The notes beneath the pieces were generated by a model. It was not told the DNA's origin. It searched no databases and saw only the letters and a list, made by a program, of their open reading frames with translations. The position numbers and the translations under genes were made by a program. 8,243 nt of DNA from Gemmatimonadaceae bacterium (lineage in GTDB: Bacteria > Gemmatimonadota > Gemmatimonadetes > Gemmatimonadales > Gemmatimonadaceae), in the NCBI GenBank assembly GCA_025357975.1, contig JANYKY010000504.1, forward strand, positions 1 to 8,243, in the 5' to 3' direction. This document shows, piece after piece, positions 1 through 8,243 of the stretch. Position 1 is the stretch's first letter, and each line of letters opens with the position of its first letter.

Positions 1-90
1 CGCGGCGTATAGATGGATCAGCTCGTGAATCTCGTCGCTCTCGAGACGGCCGCCGTCGCGCTTTCGTTCTATGAGCCGCGGAACAATCAT
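1..90 (-). CDS. deoA: Thymidine / pyrimidine-nucleoside phosphorylase, N-terminal 30 codons (partial)
   Basis: This gene runs off the left edge, so only its first 30 codons are present. Read on the minus strand from the ATG at 90, it begins MIVPRLIERKRDGGRLE and continues with SDEIHELIHLYAA. The basic-acidic KRDG..L...EI pattern within the first 25 residues, followed by a helical segment ending in .Y, is the N-terminal signature of the thymidine/pyrimidine-nucleoside phosphorylase family. That family cleaves thymidine or uridine with phosphate to the free base and (deoxy)ribose-1-phosphate in cytoplasmic nucleoside salvage. The catalytic and phosphate-binding motifs lie outside the window, so thymidine phosphorylase (DeoA) cannot be separated from the broader pyrimidine enzyme (Pdp). 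The gene is divergent from the TPR gene starting near 144. No strong Shine-Dalgarno precedes the ATG. Confidence 0.82.
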   Translation of the reverse strand, partial: MIVPRLIERKRDGGRLESDEIHELIHLYAA

Positions 91-143
91 TCTTTGCTCG
101 CGGTAGTCCAGCTTTGATTCAACACACGCTCCCCATGGTCAAC
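91..143. promoter_or_regulatory. Divergent intergenic gap between the phosphorylase and the secreted TPR gene
   Basis: This gap of about 50 bases separates two genes transcribed away from each other, so at least one promoter should lie here or in the 5' ends of the genes. I could not find a -35/-10 pair good enough to name. In-frame TTG (114) and ATG (135) codons upstream of the chosen TPR start also fall here, so part of the gap may be coding. Confidence 0.3.
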
Positions 144-899
144 ATGCGATCACTATTCGTCTCGCTCCTCGTCATTTCGATGTTCGGTACTGCATCAGCG
201 CAGTCTGCGTCCAACCAGGTCAGCCTCGGTGATAATGACTACGCAGCACTCAATGCTTCGGGCGCGCTCGCCCATTACGAACAGGCTCTTGCCGCCGACC
301 CTCGAAATTTCGACGCGCTGTGGAAGGCATCGAGATCTGCCGTTGACATCGGATCATATTCGCCGGACAATACCAGACGCTCGGCACTGTTCGCCAGCGC
401 GGAGCAGTACGCGCGGCGCGCGATTGCCCTCGATGCAAACAGCCCGGAAGGACATTTTGCTCTGGCGCGAGCGCTCGGAAAAACTGCGCTGGCGCAGAGC
501 GCGCGTTCGCGTGTGAAATATGCAACGGCCATTCGTTCGGAGGCGCTTGAATGCCTCAGGCACGATGCGGCATTTGCGGGCTGCCTGCATGTTATGGGTA
601 TGTGGAATGCCGAAGTGATGCGACTGAATGGCATTACCCGCATGATCGCCAAAAACTTCCTCGGAGGTCAGGTTTTCGGGACAGCGAGCTGGGCGAACGC
701 GATTTCGTACATGGAAAAGGCTGTAGCCGCAGATCCTCGGCGAATTGTCCATCACCTCGACCTTGCAGGGGTCTATAGAGATACCGGCGACAAGACGCGT
801 GCGAGAGCTGAGCTGCAAACGGTGCTCAAACTTCCCCCGACCGACGTCAACGACGGGCACTACAAAGAGGAAGCGAGAAAGTCTCTCAGCTCCCCCTAG
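144..899 (+). CDS. Secreted TPR protein resembling the RMDN family
   Basis: This is a 251-residue protein with a Sec-type signal peptide: MRS, a hydrophobic core at residues 4-15, then ASA before Q20. The mature protein is therefore probably periplasmic. TPR-like helical pairs are visible at residues 40-72 (ALAHYEQALAADPRNFDALW), 82-112 (AEQYARRAIALDANSPEGHF) and 182-232 (two helices around AISYMEKAVAADP and ARAELQTVLKL). Between them is a conserved-looking stretch with AGCLHVMGMWNAEV and then a KNFLGGQVFGTASW segment. That order (TPR, TPR, H.MG.W, hydrophobic loop, TPR) is how I remember the eukaryotic RMDN1-3 family and its bacterial relatives; the match is by eye. TPRs are protein-binding scaffolds and no partner is evident. 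ATG 144 was chosen because it sits just before the signal peptide; ATG 135 and TTG 114 are in frame. The stop codon overlaps that of the convergent YtxH gene. Confidence 0.8.
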   Translation: MRSLFVSLLVISMFGTASAQSASNQVSLGDNDYAALNASGALAHYEQALAADPRNFDALWKASRSAVDIGSYSPDNTRRSALFASAEQYARRAIALDANSPEGHFALARALGKTALAQSARSRVKYATAIRSEALECLRHDAAFAGCLHVMGMWNAEVMRLNGITRMIAKNFLGGQVFGTASWANAISYMEKAVAADPRRIVHHLDLAGVYRDTGDKTRARAELQTVLKLPPTDVNDGHYKEEARKSLSSP

Positions 900-1258
900 A
901 CGGTTTCAACCGGCGGTTGAGCCGCGGCGTGTTGCCTTACTCGCTCGCGACTCTCTTCCCGCTCCAGATGCTTGCGTTTTGCGGCTGCTGCGCGCTTAAG
1001 CTCTTTCCCGAGCTTGTACCAGACACCTGTTCCCGGCCGAACCCGACGGGCGCGATCTCCGAGCAAAGAACGCATTTCGCGGCCGGTTCGCGGGGCCATC
1101 AGCAGCGTTACACCGGCGCCAAGTACGGCGCCAACCACCATTCCGACGCCGAGCATGCTTATTGAACGAGCGTTCGGTATTGACCTGTATGGTTTTCCGC
1201 GCGGCTTCCGAGCTGGCGCGGAGGCAACGACTTCATCGTTTACGGCGCTTTTTTCCAT
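896..1258 (-). CDS. YtxH-domain membrane protein
   Basis: This is a 120-residue small protein. It has a polar N-terminus of about 33 residues, one glycine-rich hydrophobic segment at residues 34-54 (SMLGVGMVVGAVLGAGVTLL), then APRTGREMRSLLGDRAR and a long Lys/Arg/Glu-rich helix to residue 110. A Gly-rich membrane helix followed directly by .AP.TG.E.R is the hallmark of YtxH (general stress / gas-vesicle-like) proteins. Their biochemical role is not established; they are usually linked to envelope stress. The ATG at 1258 was chosen because residues upstream in this frame look random. The gene is convergent with the TPR gene: the two stop codons share the CTAG at 896-899. It is divergent from the receiver gene starting at 1327. 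Confidence 0.8.
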   Translation of the reverse strand: MEKSAVNDEVVASAPARKPRGKPYRSIPNARSISMLGVGMVVGAVLGAGVTLLMAPRTGREMRSLLGDRARRVRPGTGVWYKLGKELKRAAAAKRKHLEREESRERVRQHAAAQPPVETV

Positions 1259-1326
1259 GTCGGCGAGGGGGGATGGTAAGGTATTTGCTTCCGATGGCTG
1301 GGATTGCAATACCCATGCGAGGTCAA
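1259..1326. promoter_or_regulatory. Divergent intergenic region upstream of the receiver/cyclase/ligA run
   Basis: These 68 bases separate the YtxH gene (leftward) from the four-gene run (rightward), so promoters for both are expected. TTGCTT at 1285-1290 on the plus strand and TTGACC (1326 down to 1321) on the minus strand are possible -35 hexamers. Neither has a good -10 at normal spacing, so I assign no promoter. A run of six G residues lies at 1267-1272. Possible extended starts of the receiver gene (ATG 1315) also fall in this gap. Confidence 0.35.
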
Positions 1327-1705
1327 GTGAGCGAGTCTGGTAAAATGATTCTGCTTGTCGAGGATAACGAAGACAACCGTATCGTATATTCAACCATTCT
1401 CAAGCATTTCGGTTACGAGGTAACCGAAGCGTGGAATGGGGAAGAAGGGATATCCAAGGCGAGAACCGTGCATCCGGATCTAATCCTGATGGATATCTCG
1501 ATCCCCATCATCGACGGTTGGGAGGCGACGCAGGTTTTGAAACATGATCCTGCCACCAAGCACATCCCGATCATCGCTCTCACCGCCCACGCCCTTGCGT
1601 CGGATCGGGAGAAGGCTTTTGAGGTTGGATGTGATGGTTATCTCGCCAAGCCGTGTGAGCCACGTGCCGTCGTAGCCGAGGTTCAGCGGTTTCTCGGCCG
1701 CGATA

Positions 1706-1716
<11 letters not shown>
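1327..1716 (+). CDS. Single-domain response regulator, DivK/CheY-like
   Basis: This 129-residue protein is one receiver domain with no output domain. All key residues are present: the acidic pair E12/D13 in LLVEDNEDN, phosphoacceptor D56 in LILMDISIP, T86 in ALTAHA and K108 in LAKP. The VEDN...N start and LMD..(I/L)P.(I/M)DG centre are typical of DivK-like phosphorelay receivers, which pass signals by protein-protein contact in the cytoplasm. The gene overlaps the next one by 11 nt, and that neighbour is a REC-GGDEF cyclase, as in Caulobacter where divK precedes pleD. GTG 1327 (MSESGKMILL...) was chosen because it has GAGGT just upstream, although at short spacing. ATG 1345 gives MILLVEDN directly and ATG 1315 is also in frame. 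The function is secure at family level; the cognate kinase is unknown. Confidence 0.88.
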
Positions 1717-4772
<3,056 letters not shown>

Positions 4773-4789
4773 CCTTGACCGAGCGAACG

Positions 4790-5323
4790 ATGGAAACTTC
4801 CAATTCACATCTCGTTGGGGTTGCGATTCCCACTTTGCGCCAGCTTCGTGCGGCCATCCTCGTTTCTGCCAACTCTACCGACGCGGTCGAAGCGCTTCGA
4901 GCTTCTGGCTACGCTGGCGGTGACTCGATTTACTCAGCGTTCGAGCATTGGCTTCGGGAGGCGGGTGAGTCCGGCGATGCTGATGCGGGCGCGCTGCCGC
5001 TCTCGGAATTTGGGTCGAAGGCGTCGACTTTTTTTCGCGATGCTGGCTGGGGAGATGTGCGTTTTAGCCACGACGATGATGAGGACGTCGCAATCATCGA
5101 CATCGTCGATTGCTGGGAAGGCTCGCATGGCGAATCGCAAGACGATCCAGGCTGCCAGCTTACAACTGGCATGCTGGCGGCATTCTTTGGAAAAATTGCC
5201 GGTTACCCGGTTGCAGTTCTCGAGACCGAATGCTGCCACGGCGACTCGTCCCGGTGCCGGTTTCTGATGGGCAACTCAGAGGTAATGAGCTACAAGTGGC
5301 AGGAGTTGCAGCAAGCCACTTAG
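4790..5323 (+). CDS. Stand-alone V4R (4-vinyl reductase-type) domain protein
   Basis: This is a 177-residue soluble protein. The C-terminal half carries the V4R pattern: a DxW-like GWGDV segment, then DCWEGSHGE, a glycine/aliphatic stretch (TTGMLAAFFGKIAGYPVAVLE) and the closing E.(C)CHGD...CRF motif. Counting from the ATG at 4790, the cysteines are C108, C122, C148, C149 and C156. The V4R family includes bacteriochlorophyll 4-vinyl reductase-like proteins and the ligand-sensing domain of XylR/DmpR-type regulators. Its conserved cysteines are thought to bind metal and it senses small molecules. No DNA-binding or enzymatic domain is attached here, and no chlorophyll genes are nearby, so I infer a small ligand or metal-binding sensor rather than a reductase. 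ATG 4790 was chosen; TTG 4775, two bases after the ligA stop, is in frame. The gene ends exactly one base before the stop of the convergent phosphoribosyltransferase gene. Confidence 0.75.
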   Translation: METSNSHLVGVAIPTLRQLRAAILVSANSTDAVEALRASGYAGGDSIYSAFEHWLREAGESGDADAGALPLSEFGSKASTFFRDAGWGDVRFSHDDDEDVAIIDIVDCWEGSHGESQDDPGCQLTTGMLAAFFGKIAGYPVAVLETECCHGDSSRCRFLMGNSEVMSYKWQELQQAT

Positions 5324-5854
5324 TTACTTGGTTCCGAGGGCCTCTGCGTAGGCCGGGTTCAATGTGAGCTCGCCATCGATGATCACTTCCCTGTCCCATG
5401 GAAGTACGATCGTGCTCGCGGTCGCCAGCGCGTGGAAGTCGGGTTCGAAGGATCCTGTCCGGAACTCAACGGCCGTTCTCACTTCGAGGGCTCCAGCGTT
5501 TACAATCGCGCCGATTGCGAGTCGCATGGTCTCACCCGAGTCGCAGGTTTCGTCGACGATAAGGATGCGTTTTCCGCGCACCTCTGCGGGCGCGCTGGAG
5601 AGGATCGCGGGTGTGTCCCTGATTTCCTCCGCCCGGTATTTGCGGCTGACGACGAGCGAGTGAAATTCGCGGCCAAGCATTGCTGCGACAACTGCTCCCG
5701 GCACGACGCCGGCGGTTGCGATTCCCACCACGAGATCGGGATCGTATTCGCGGGAAACTTTCAGGGCGAGGGCACGCGACAACTCCCCGAAGAGCGGCCA
5801 CTCAACATGAAGCACGCCCTCGGCTGGATCGACAGTTTGCTTGCGTGGCGACAT
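5324..5854 (-). CDS. Purine-type phosphoribosyltransferase
   Basis: This is a 176-residue type I PRTase. The PRPP-binding motif is RILIVDETCDSGET at residues 96-109: a hydrophobic strand, the acidic pair D101/E102, then D105-SGET as the phosphate loop. An upstream VVGIATAGVVPGAVVAAML segment (42-60) supplies the PPi loop, VSRKYR (69-74) follows it, and VLPWD (150-154) near the C-terminus resembles the closing (F/Y)PWE of archaeal-type hypoxanthine/xanthine-guanine PRTases. The enzyme would transfer ribose-5-phosphate from PRPP to a base in salvage. The base (hypoxanthine, guanine, xanthine or other) cannot be read from the sequence, and a distant PyrE- or PyrR-like role is less likely. ATG 5854 was chosen; upstream sequence shows only a weak AGG. 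The gene is divergent from the TPR-ParA operon and abuts the V4R gene tail-to-tail. Confidence 0.87.
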   Translation of the reverse strand: MSPRKQTVDPAEGVLHVEWPLFGELSRALALKVSREYDPDLVVGIATAGVVPGAVVAAMLGREFHSLVVSRKYRAEEIRDTPAILSSAPAEVRGKRILIVDETCDSGETMRLAIGAIVNAGALEVRTAVEFRTGSFEPDFHALATASTIVLPWDREVIIDGELTLNPAYAEALGTK

Positions 5855-5903
5855 GTATTTTGGAACCTAGCTCTATATCGTAGTCCTCGGTAGATTCGGT
5901 TCG
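5855..5903. promoter_or_regulatory. Divergent intergenic region upstream of the TPR-ParA operon
   Basis: These 49 AT-richer bases separate the leftward phosphoribosyltransferase gene from the rightward TPR-ParA run, so overlapping divergent promoters are expected. A TATA-rich stretch (TATATC at 5874-5879 on the plus strand, GATATAGA on the minus strand) is the best -10 candidate. No hexamer at 16-18 bases from it matches a sigma-70 -35. The whole gap is short enough that the two promoters must share DNA. Confidence 0.35.
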
Positions 5904-6383
5904 ATGTCTTTCTGGAGTCGCTTTAGCGGCAACAAACCAAAGAATGAGCAGAAGCGCCTCGATTATTTGAGCGAGGGGCTCGCGCTCGAGCGTCAGGGTG
6001 ATTTTGAAGCCGCTCTGACGTCTTACCAGCTCGCGCTCAGGGATCAGCCGACGAATCACCGAGTGCTGCAGAATATGGCCATCGCGTATTCGCGTACGGG
6101 CCGTCAGACTGAAGCCATTCGTTGTTACCGCCGTGCCCTCGAGATTCAGCCGAAGTTGTCTGGCGCACATTACGGTCTGGCGTTTTTGCTCCTGCGGAAG
6201 GGCGAGACAGATAACGCGGCGTTTCATCTGGAGGCATTCCTGATCGATCCGCCAGCTCCCAGTGCAGAGGCCGATCGCTGGATCCGACACGCGAGAGAGA
6301 CGCTGGAGCAGATAAAGACGAGCGGCGAGTCGGCTCCGGTCGCCGAGCTCGACACCGGGGATTATCCCGAGGCGTCAGAGTAG
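5904..6383 (+). CDS. Cytoplasmic TPR protein, first gene of the ParA operon
   Basis: This is a 159-residue protein made almost entirely of tetratricopeptide repeats, with no signal peptide. Three repeats are clear: residues 19-52 (ending ALRDQP), 53-86 (AIAYSRTGRQTEAIRCYRRALEIQP) and 87-116 (GLAFLLLRKGETDNAAFHLEAFL). A charged, disordered-looking tail rich in E, D and P runs from 140 to the end. The short N-terminus MSFWSRFSGNKPK is basic and aromatic, which could touch a membrane surface (inference). TPRs bind other proteins; no partner can be named. Its stop codon is directly followed by the ATG of the ParA gene, so the two are probably translated together and may act together. No strong Shine-Dalgarno precedes ATG 5904. 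Confidence 0.87.
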   Translation: MSFWSRFSGNKPKNEQKRLDYLSEGLALERQGDFEAALTSYQLALRDQPTNHRVLQNMAIAYSRTGRQTEAIRCYRRALEIQPKLSGAHYGLAFLLLRKGETDNAAFHLEAFLIDPPAPSAEADRWIRHARETLEQIKTSGESAPVAELDTGDYPEASE

Positions 6384-7151
6384 ATGGGTGATGTTCTCGC
6401 AATCGTCAGTCAGAAGGGCGGCGTCGGCAAAACTACTACCGCGGGAAATCTCGCCGCGGCTTTTGCGCGGCGCGGGCTGAAGACGCTGATAATCGACGTG
6501 GATCCGCAAGGCTCTGTCAGGTACGGAGTCGGCCTGCGCAGCGATCACGACAACGCGGGCTTCGCTGATTATCTCAACGGGCAGAAGTCTCTTCGAGAGA
6601 TAATCCTGCCTACGGCGCTTCCGTGGTTGCGAGTAATCCTCGCCGGTACTGTATCGGATGAAGCAGACCATGCGACCTACCAGCAGCTCATCGCAGAAAC
6701 GAACATTCTGCCTGACCTGCTCGAGACAGCGCGAACGCGATGTCACGTCGTCGTTGTCGACTCACCGCCGGGAATTGGGCCGATTACGCGAAAGGTGCTC
6801 GAGGCGGCTCAGCATGTGATTGTGCCGCTGCAGTGCGAGCCTCTAGCATTGCAGACAACTCCGCAAATTCTGCGCGGTATCCAGGACGTCGTGTCCGTAA
6901 ATCCTGACCTTACGCTCGACGGGATTCTTCTGACGATGTTCGAGCAGGGCAACCCGGCAAGCGAGCGCGTCGTCGATTATGTGCGGCGACATCTGCCGGC
7001 TAACGTTGTTTTCCCGATCGTCATTCCGCGCACAATTGCCACAGCCGATGCATTCGCCGCCGGACAACCCGTCGTGCTTCGCAGTCCGGCCGACCCGGCC
7101 GCGCAAGCCTATGTAAACCTGGCGATGCAGCTCGCCCCTCAGTTCCTGTAA
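6384..7151 (+). CDS. ParA/MinD-superfamily ATPase (orphan, no adjacent parB)
   Basis: This is a 255-residue deviant-Walker ATPase of the ParA/Soj type. The P-loop is KGGVGKTT at residues 11-18, with signature lysine K11 and catalytic K16. LIIDVDPQG at 35-43 is the Walker A' segment with D38 and D40. VVVVDSPPG at 122-130 is Walker [11 protein letters not shown] at 147-156 and the C-terminal [18 protein letters not shown] (213-230) match the Soj pattern. Such proteins dimerise on ATP, bind DNA or membrane non-specifically, and position chromosomes, plasmids or protein clusters. There is no parB downstream and no obvious parS-like inverted repeat was seen, so this is more likely an orphan positioning ATPase than the chromosomal segregation ParA. 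The gene starts immediately after the TPR stop, and its TAA overlaps the ATG of the lipoprotein gene by one base, implying translational coupling. Confidence 0.92.
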   Translation: MGDVLAIVSQKGGVGKTTTAGNLAAAFARRGLKTLIIDVDPQGSVRYGVGLRSDHDNAGFADYLNGQKSLREIILPTALPWLRVILAGTVSDEADHATYQQLIAETNILPDLLETARTRCHVVVVDSPPGIGPITRKVLEAAQHVIVPLQCEPLALQTTPQILRGIQDVVSVNPDLTLDGILLTMFEQGNPASERVVDYVRRHLPANVVFPIVIPRTIATADAFAAGQPVVLRSPADPAAQAYVNLAMQLAPQFL

Positions 7152-7903
7152 TGACTAAATCTCCGTGGGCGTTGTTCACGCTCATGACTTTCACCGCGGT
7201 TGCGCTGGCGTGTACCAAGATTCCCACAGGAGATAATGCAATCCTGTCGTTTACCGTGGATCCGCTTCCGTCGCCATCCGTGGTCGTTGGCGATACGCTC
7301 CGCGATTCCCTTGGTGTGGTTCGTCCGATCACTATTTCGGCGTTCAACTTTCAGGGCGGTTCCGTCACGTCGCCCGGACTTCACTTTTCCGCTGCGGACC
7401 GCGGCATCCGTGTTGACAGCGTTTCGGGAATAGTGATCGGCGACAGCGTTCGTGCCGCCGCGAGAATCCTGGTCAGTGTCGGCTCGATTCAGGCGCCGGT
7501 TCAGATTGGAGTCTCGCTGCGGCCGGACAGCGCCGCCCCGCTCAACGCGCGTGACAGCCTGCTGTACTCGCTGACCGATACGACGGTGAATGTCTCGAAC
7601 GCGATGGGGCTCAGGTTGCTGCACGGAACTGGAAGCGACAGCGCTGTCGTCGGGTATCGCGTGTCATTCCGGCTCATCAGCCCAGCAGGCACAATTGCGC
7701 AGCTTGTCAACGACAACGGTGTTCCCGGCACTACGGCCGATACCACGGATGCGAGCGGTAACGCCGCGCGCCGCATAAAGCTGAATGTCGCACAGCTGAC
7801 ATCTGCCTCGGATTCGATAGTCGTTCTCGCCTCTGCATCGTACAAAGGCGTTGCGGTTCGCGGCTCACCAGTCCGGCTCGTTCTCAGGTACAGGCTGAAG
7901 TGA
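7151..7903 (+). CDS. Predicted Ig-like lipoprotein
   Basis: This is a 250-residue exported protein. Its N-terminus has a basic residue (K3), a hydrophobic core and A-L-A-C21, a relaxed lipobox, so it is probably lipid-anchored at Cys21. The rest is beta-rich with small polar residues and no catalytic motif. Residues about 31-120 resemble a bacterial Ig-like (BIG2-type) domain, with a D..G.RVDSVSG.V.GDSV pattern. Residues about 165-248 resemble a second Ig-like unit, with SPAGTIAQLVNDNG and then TDASGNA before a basic-aliphatic strand. This architecture is common in surface proteins of Gemmatimonadota and related soil bacteria; function is unknown. The ATG overlaps the ParA stop (TAATG), and the gene ends in GTGA, where the next gene begins. 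Co-expression with ParA and an acyl-CoA synthetase is likely. Confidence 0.75.
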   Translation: MTKSPWALFTLMTFTAVALACTKIPTGDNAILSFTVDPLPSPSVVVGDTLRDSLGVVRPITISAFNFQGGSVTSPGLHFSAADRGIRVDSVSGIVIGDSVRAAARILVSVGSIQAPVQIGVSLRPDSAAPLNARDSLLYSLTDTTVNVSNAMGLRLLHGTGSDSAVVGYRVSFRLISPAGTIAQLVNDNGVPGTTADTTDASGNAARRIKLNVAQLTSASDSIVVLASASYKGVAVRGSPVRLVLRYRLK

Positions 7904-8243
7904 CGGCGCGCGCGGAGACAGTGCCTTCGATCGTCAATGGCGGTCCGCCGCCAAAACCGGGAACGCTCAACGAGTTGTTCTTCAAGTCGATATCGGATTA
8001 CGATCGTCCCGATGCATTGCAGGTCAGCATCGACGGCAAGTTTCGCCCGATCTCACACAAGGTCGTCGCAACACGCGTAACACGTGCAGCCCTGGGGCTT
8101 GGCACACTTGGACTGAAGCCGGGCGACCGCGTCGCGATTTTATCCGAGAACCGGCCCGAATGGGCAATCGCTGATTACGCGTGCCTTACGAGCGGATTTA
8201 CCGATGTCCCGATCTATCCGACGCTACCGGCAGACCAGATAGC
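7900..8243 (+). CDS. Long-chain acyl-CoA synthetase (AMP-forming), N-terminal part
   Basis: This gene runs off the right edge; 114 complete codons are present. Starting at GTG 7900, it reads MTARAETVPS, then a proline-rich linker and LNELFFKSISDYDRPDAL. It continues with GLKPGDRVAILSENRPEW at residues 71-88 and a TDVPIYPTLPADQI segment at 101-114. The G(L/V).(P)GDRVAI...N..EW motif followed by (V/A)PIYPT is characteristic of the N-terminal half of long-chain-fatty-acid-CoA ligases (FadD15/ACSL-like), which activate fatty acids via an acyl-adenylate at the membrane face. The TSGTTG-type nucleotide motif and the rest of the active site lie beyond the window. The GTG overlaps the lipoprotein TGA by four bases (GTGA), a standard coupling arrangement; GTG 7921 is an in-frame alternative. 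Confidence 0.88.
   Translation, partial: MTARAETVPSIVNGGPPPKPGTLNELFFKSISDYDRPDALQVSIDGKFRPISHKVVATRVTRAALGLGTLGLKPGDRVAILSENRPEWAIADYACLTSGFTDVPIYPTLPADQI

Noticed and set aside
901..925. Two small inverted repeats just after the TPR stop: CGGT-TTCA-ACCG (901-912) and GCGG-TTGAG-CCGC (913-925), as a possible terminator
   Set aside because: The stems are only four to five base pairs, there is no following T-run on either strand, and the DNA is fully explained as the C-terminal codons of the YtxH gene.
1162..1326. N-terminal extension of the receiver protein back to 1162
   Set aside because: The extension is arginine-rich and non-domain-like, overlaps the oppositely oriented YtxH start, and receiver proteins begin a few residues before the first beta strand.
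4790..5323. Interpretation of the V4R protein as bacteriochlorophyll 4-vinyl reductase BchJ, implying a photosynthesis cluster
   Set aside because: No other bch, crt or puf-type genes are present in the window, and V4R domains are more widely used as sensors.
5339..5354. GGCCT-CTGCGT-AGGCC hairpin shortly after the V4R stop, as a possible terminator for the receiver-ligA-V4R run
   Set aside because: The stem is five base pairs, no T-tract follows, and it lies in phosphoribosyltransferase codons. It may assist termination, but I cannot support it as an intrinsic terminator.
5432..5893. Long plus-strand open frame opposite the phosphoribosyltransferase gene
   Set aside because: It is the antisense shadow of a gene with clear PRPP-binding motifs; its translation shows no recognisable domain.
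7937..8030. ATG at 7937 as a possible start for the acyl-CoA synthetase
   Set aside because: It lies in another frame that gives a basic, serine-rich peptide; the synthetase motifs are in the frame starting at GTG 7900.

Overview
This is an ordinary-looking, densely packed bacterial chromosomal segment with moderately high GC. It carries eleven genes, two of them cut by the window edges. I see no mobile element, tRNA, rRNA, CRISPR array or phage gene. The best taxonomic guess is Gemmatimonadota. This rests on the style of LigA (an [12 protein letters not shown] segment where most bacteria have QVGRTG..TP.A), the weak Shine-Dalgarno signals, and the Ig-like lipoprotein and secreted TPR protein. 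It is inference and was not tested by a search.

Layout. (1) 1-90, minus strand: the first 30 codons of a thymidine/pyrimidine-nucleoside phosphorylase. It is divergent from a secreted TPR protein at 144-899 that resembles the RMDN (regulator of microtubule dynamics) family. (2) 896-1258, minus strand: a small YtxH-type membrane protein, tail-to-tail with the TPR gene and sharing a CTAG. (3) 1327-5323, plus strand: a run of four genes. A single-domain DivK-like receiver overlaps a REC-GGDEF diguanylate cyclase (PleD-like). The cyclase overlaps ligA (NAD+-dependent DNA ligase) by at least 83 nt, and a stand-alone V4R-domain protein follows. (4) 5324-5854, minus strand: a purine-type phosphoribosyltransferase that abuts the V4R gene with no gap. 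(5) 5904-8243, plus strand: a tightly coupled run of a TPR protein, an orphan ParA-type ATPase, an Ig-like lipoprotein and the start of a long-chain acyl-CoA synthetase. Its junctions are 0 nt, a 1-nt overlap and a 4-nt overlap.

How the genes may work together. The receiver and cyclase together resemble the Caulobacter divK-pleD pair, so phospho-signalling into c-di-GMP production is the clearest pathway. The ligA and V4R genes are probably co-transcribed with it, but nothing in the sequence shows a functional link. The TPR-ParA-lipoprotein-acyl-CoA synthetase run looks like one transcription unit. ParA has no ParB beside it, so a role in positioning something other than the chromosome is possible.

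No gene-free stretch exceeds 70 bases. The three divergent intergenic gaps (91-143, 1259-1326, 5855-5903) must hold promoters, but I could not identify convincing -35/-10 pairs. I found no strong intrinsic terminator. I did not find an obviously new system; the most interesting items are the ParA operon, the deep cyclase/ligA overlap, the cysteine-rich V4R protein and the bacterial RMDN-like TPR protein.
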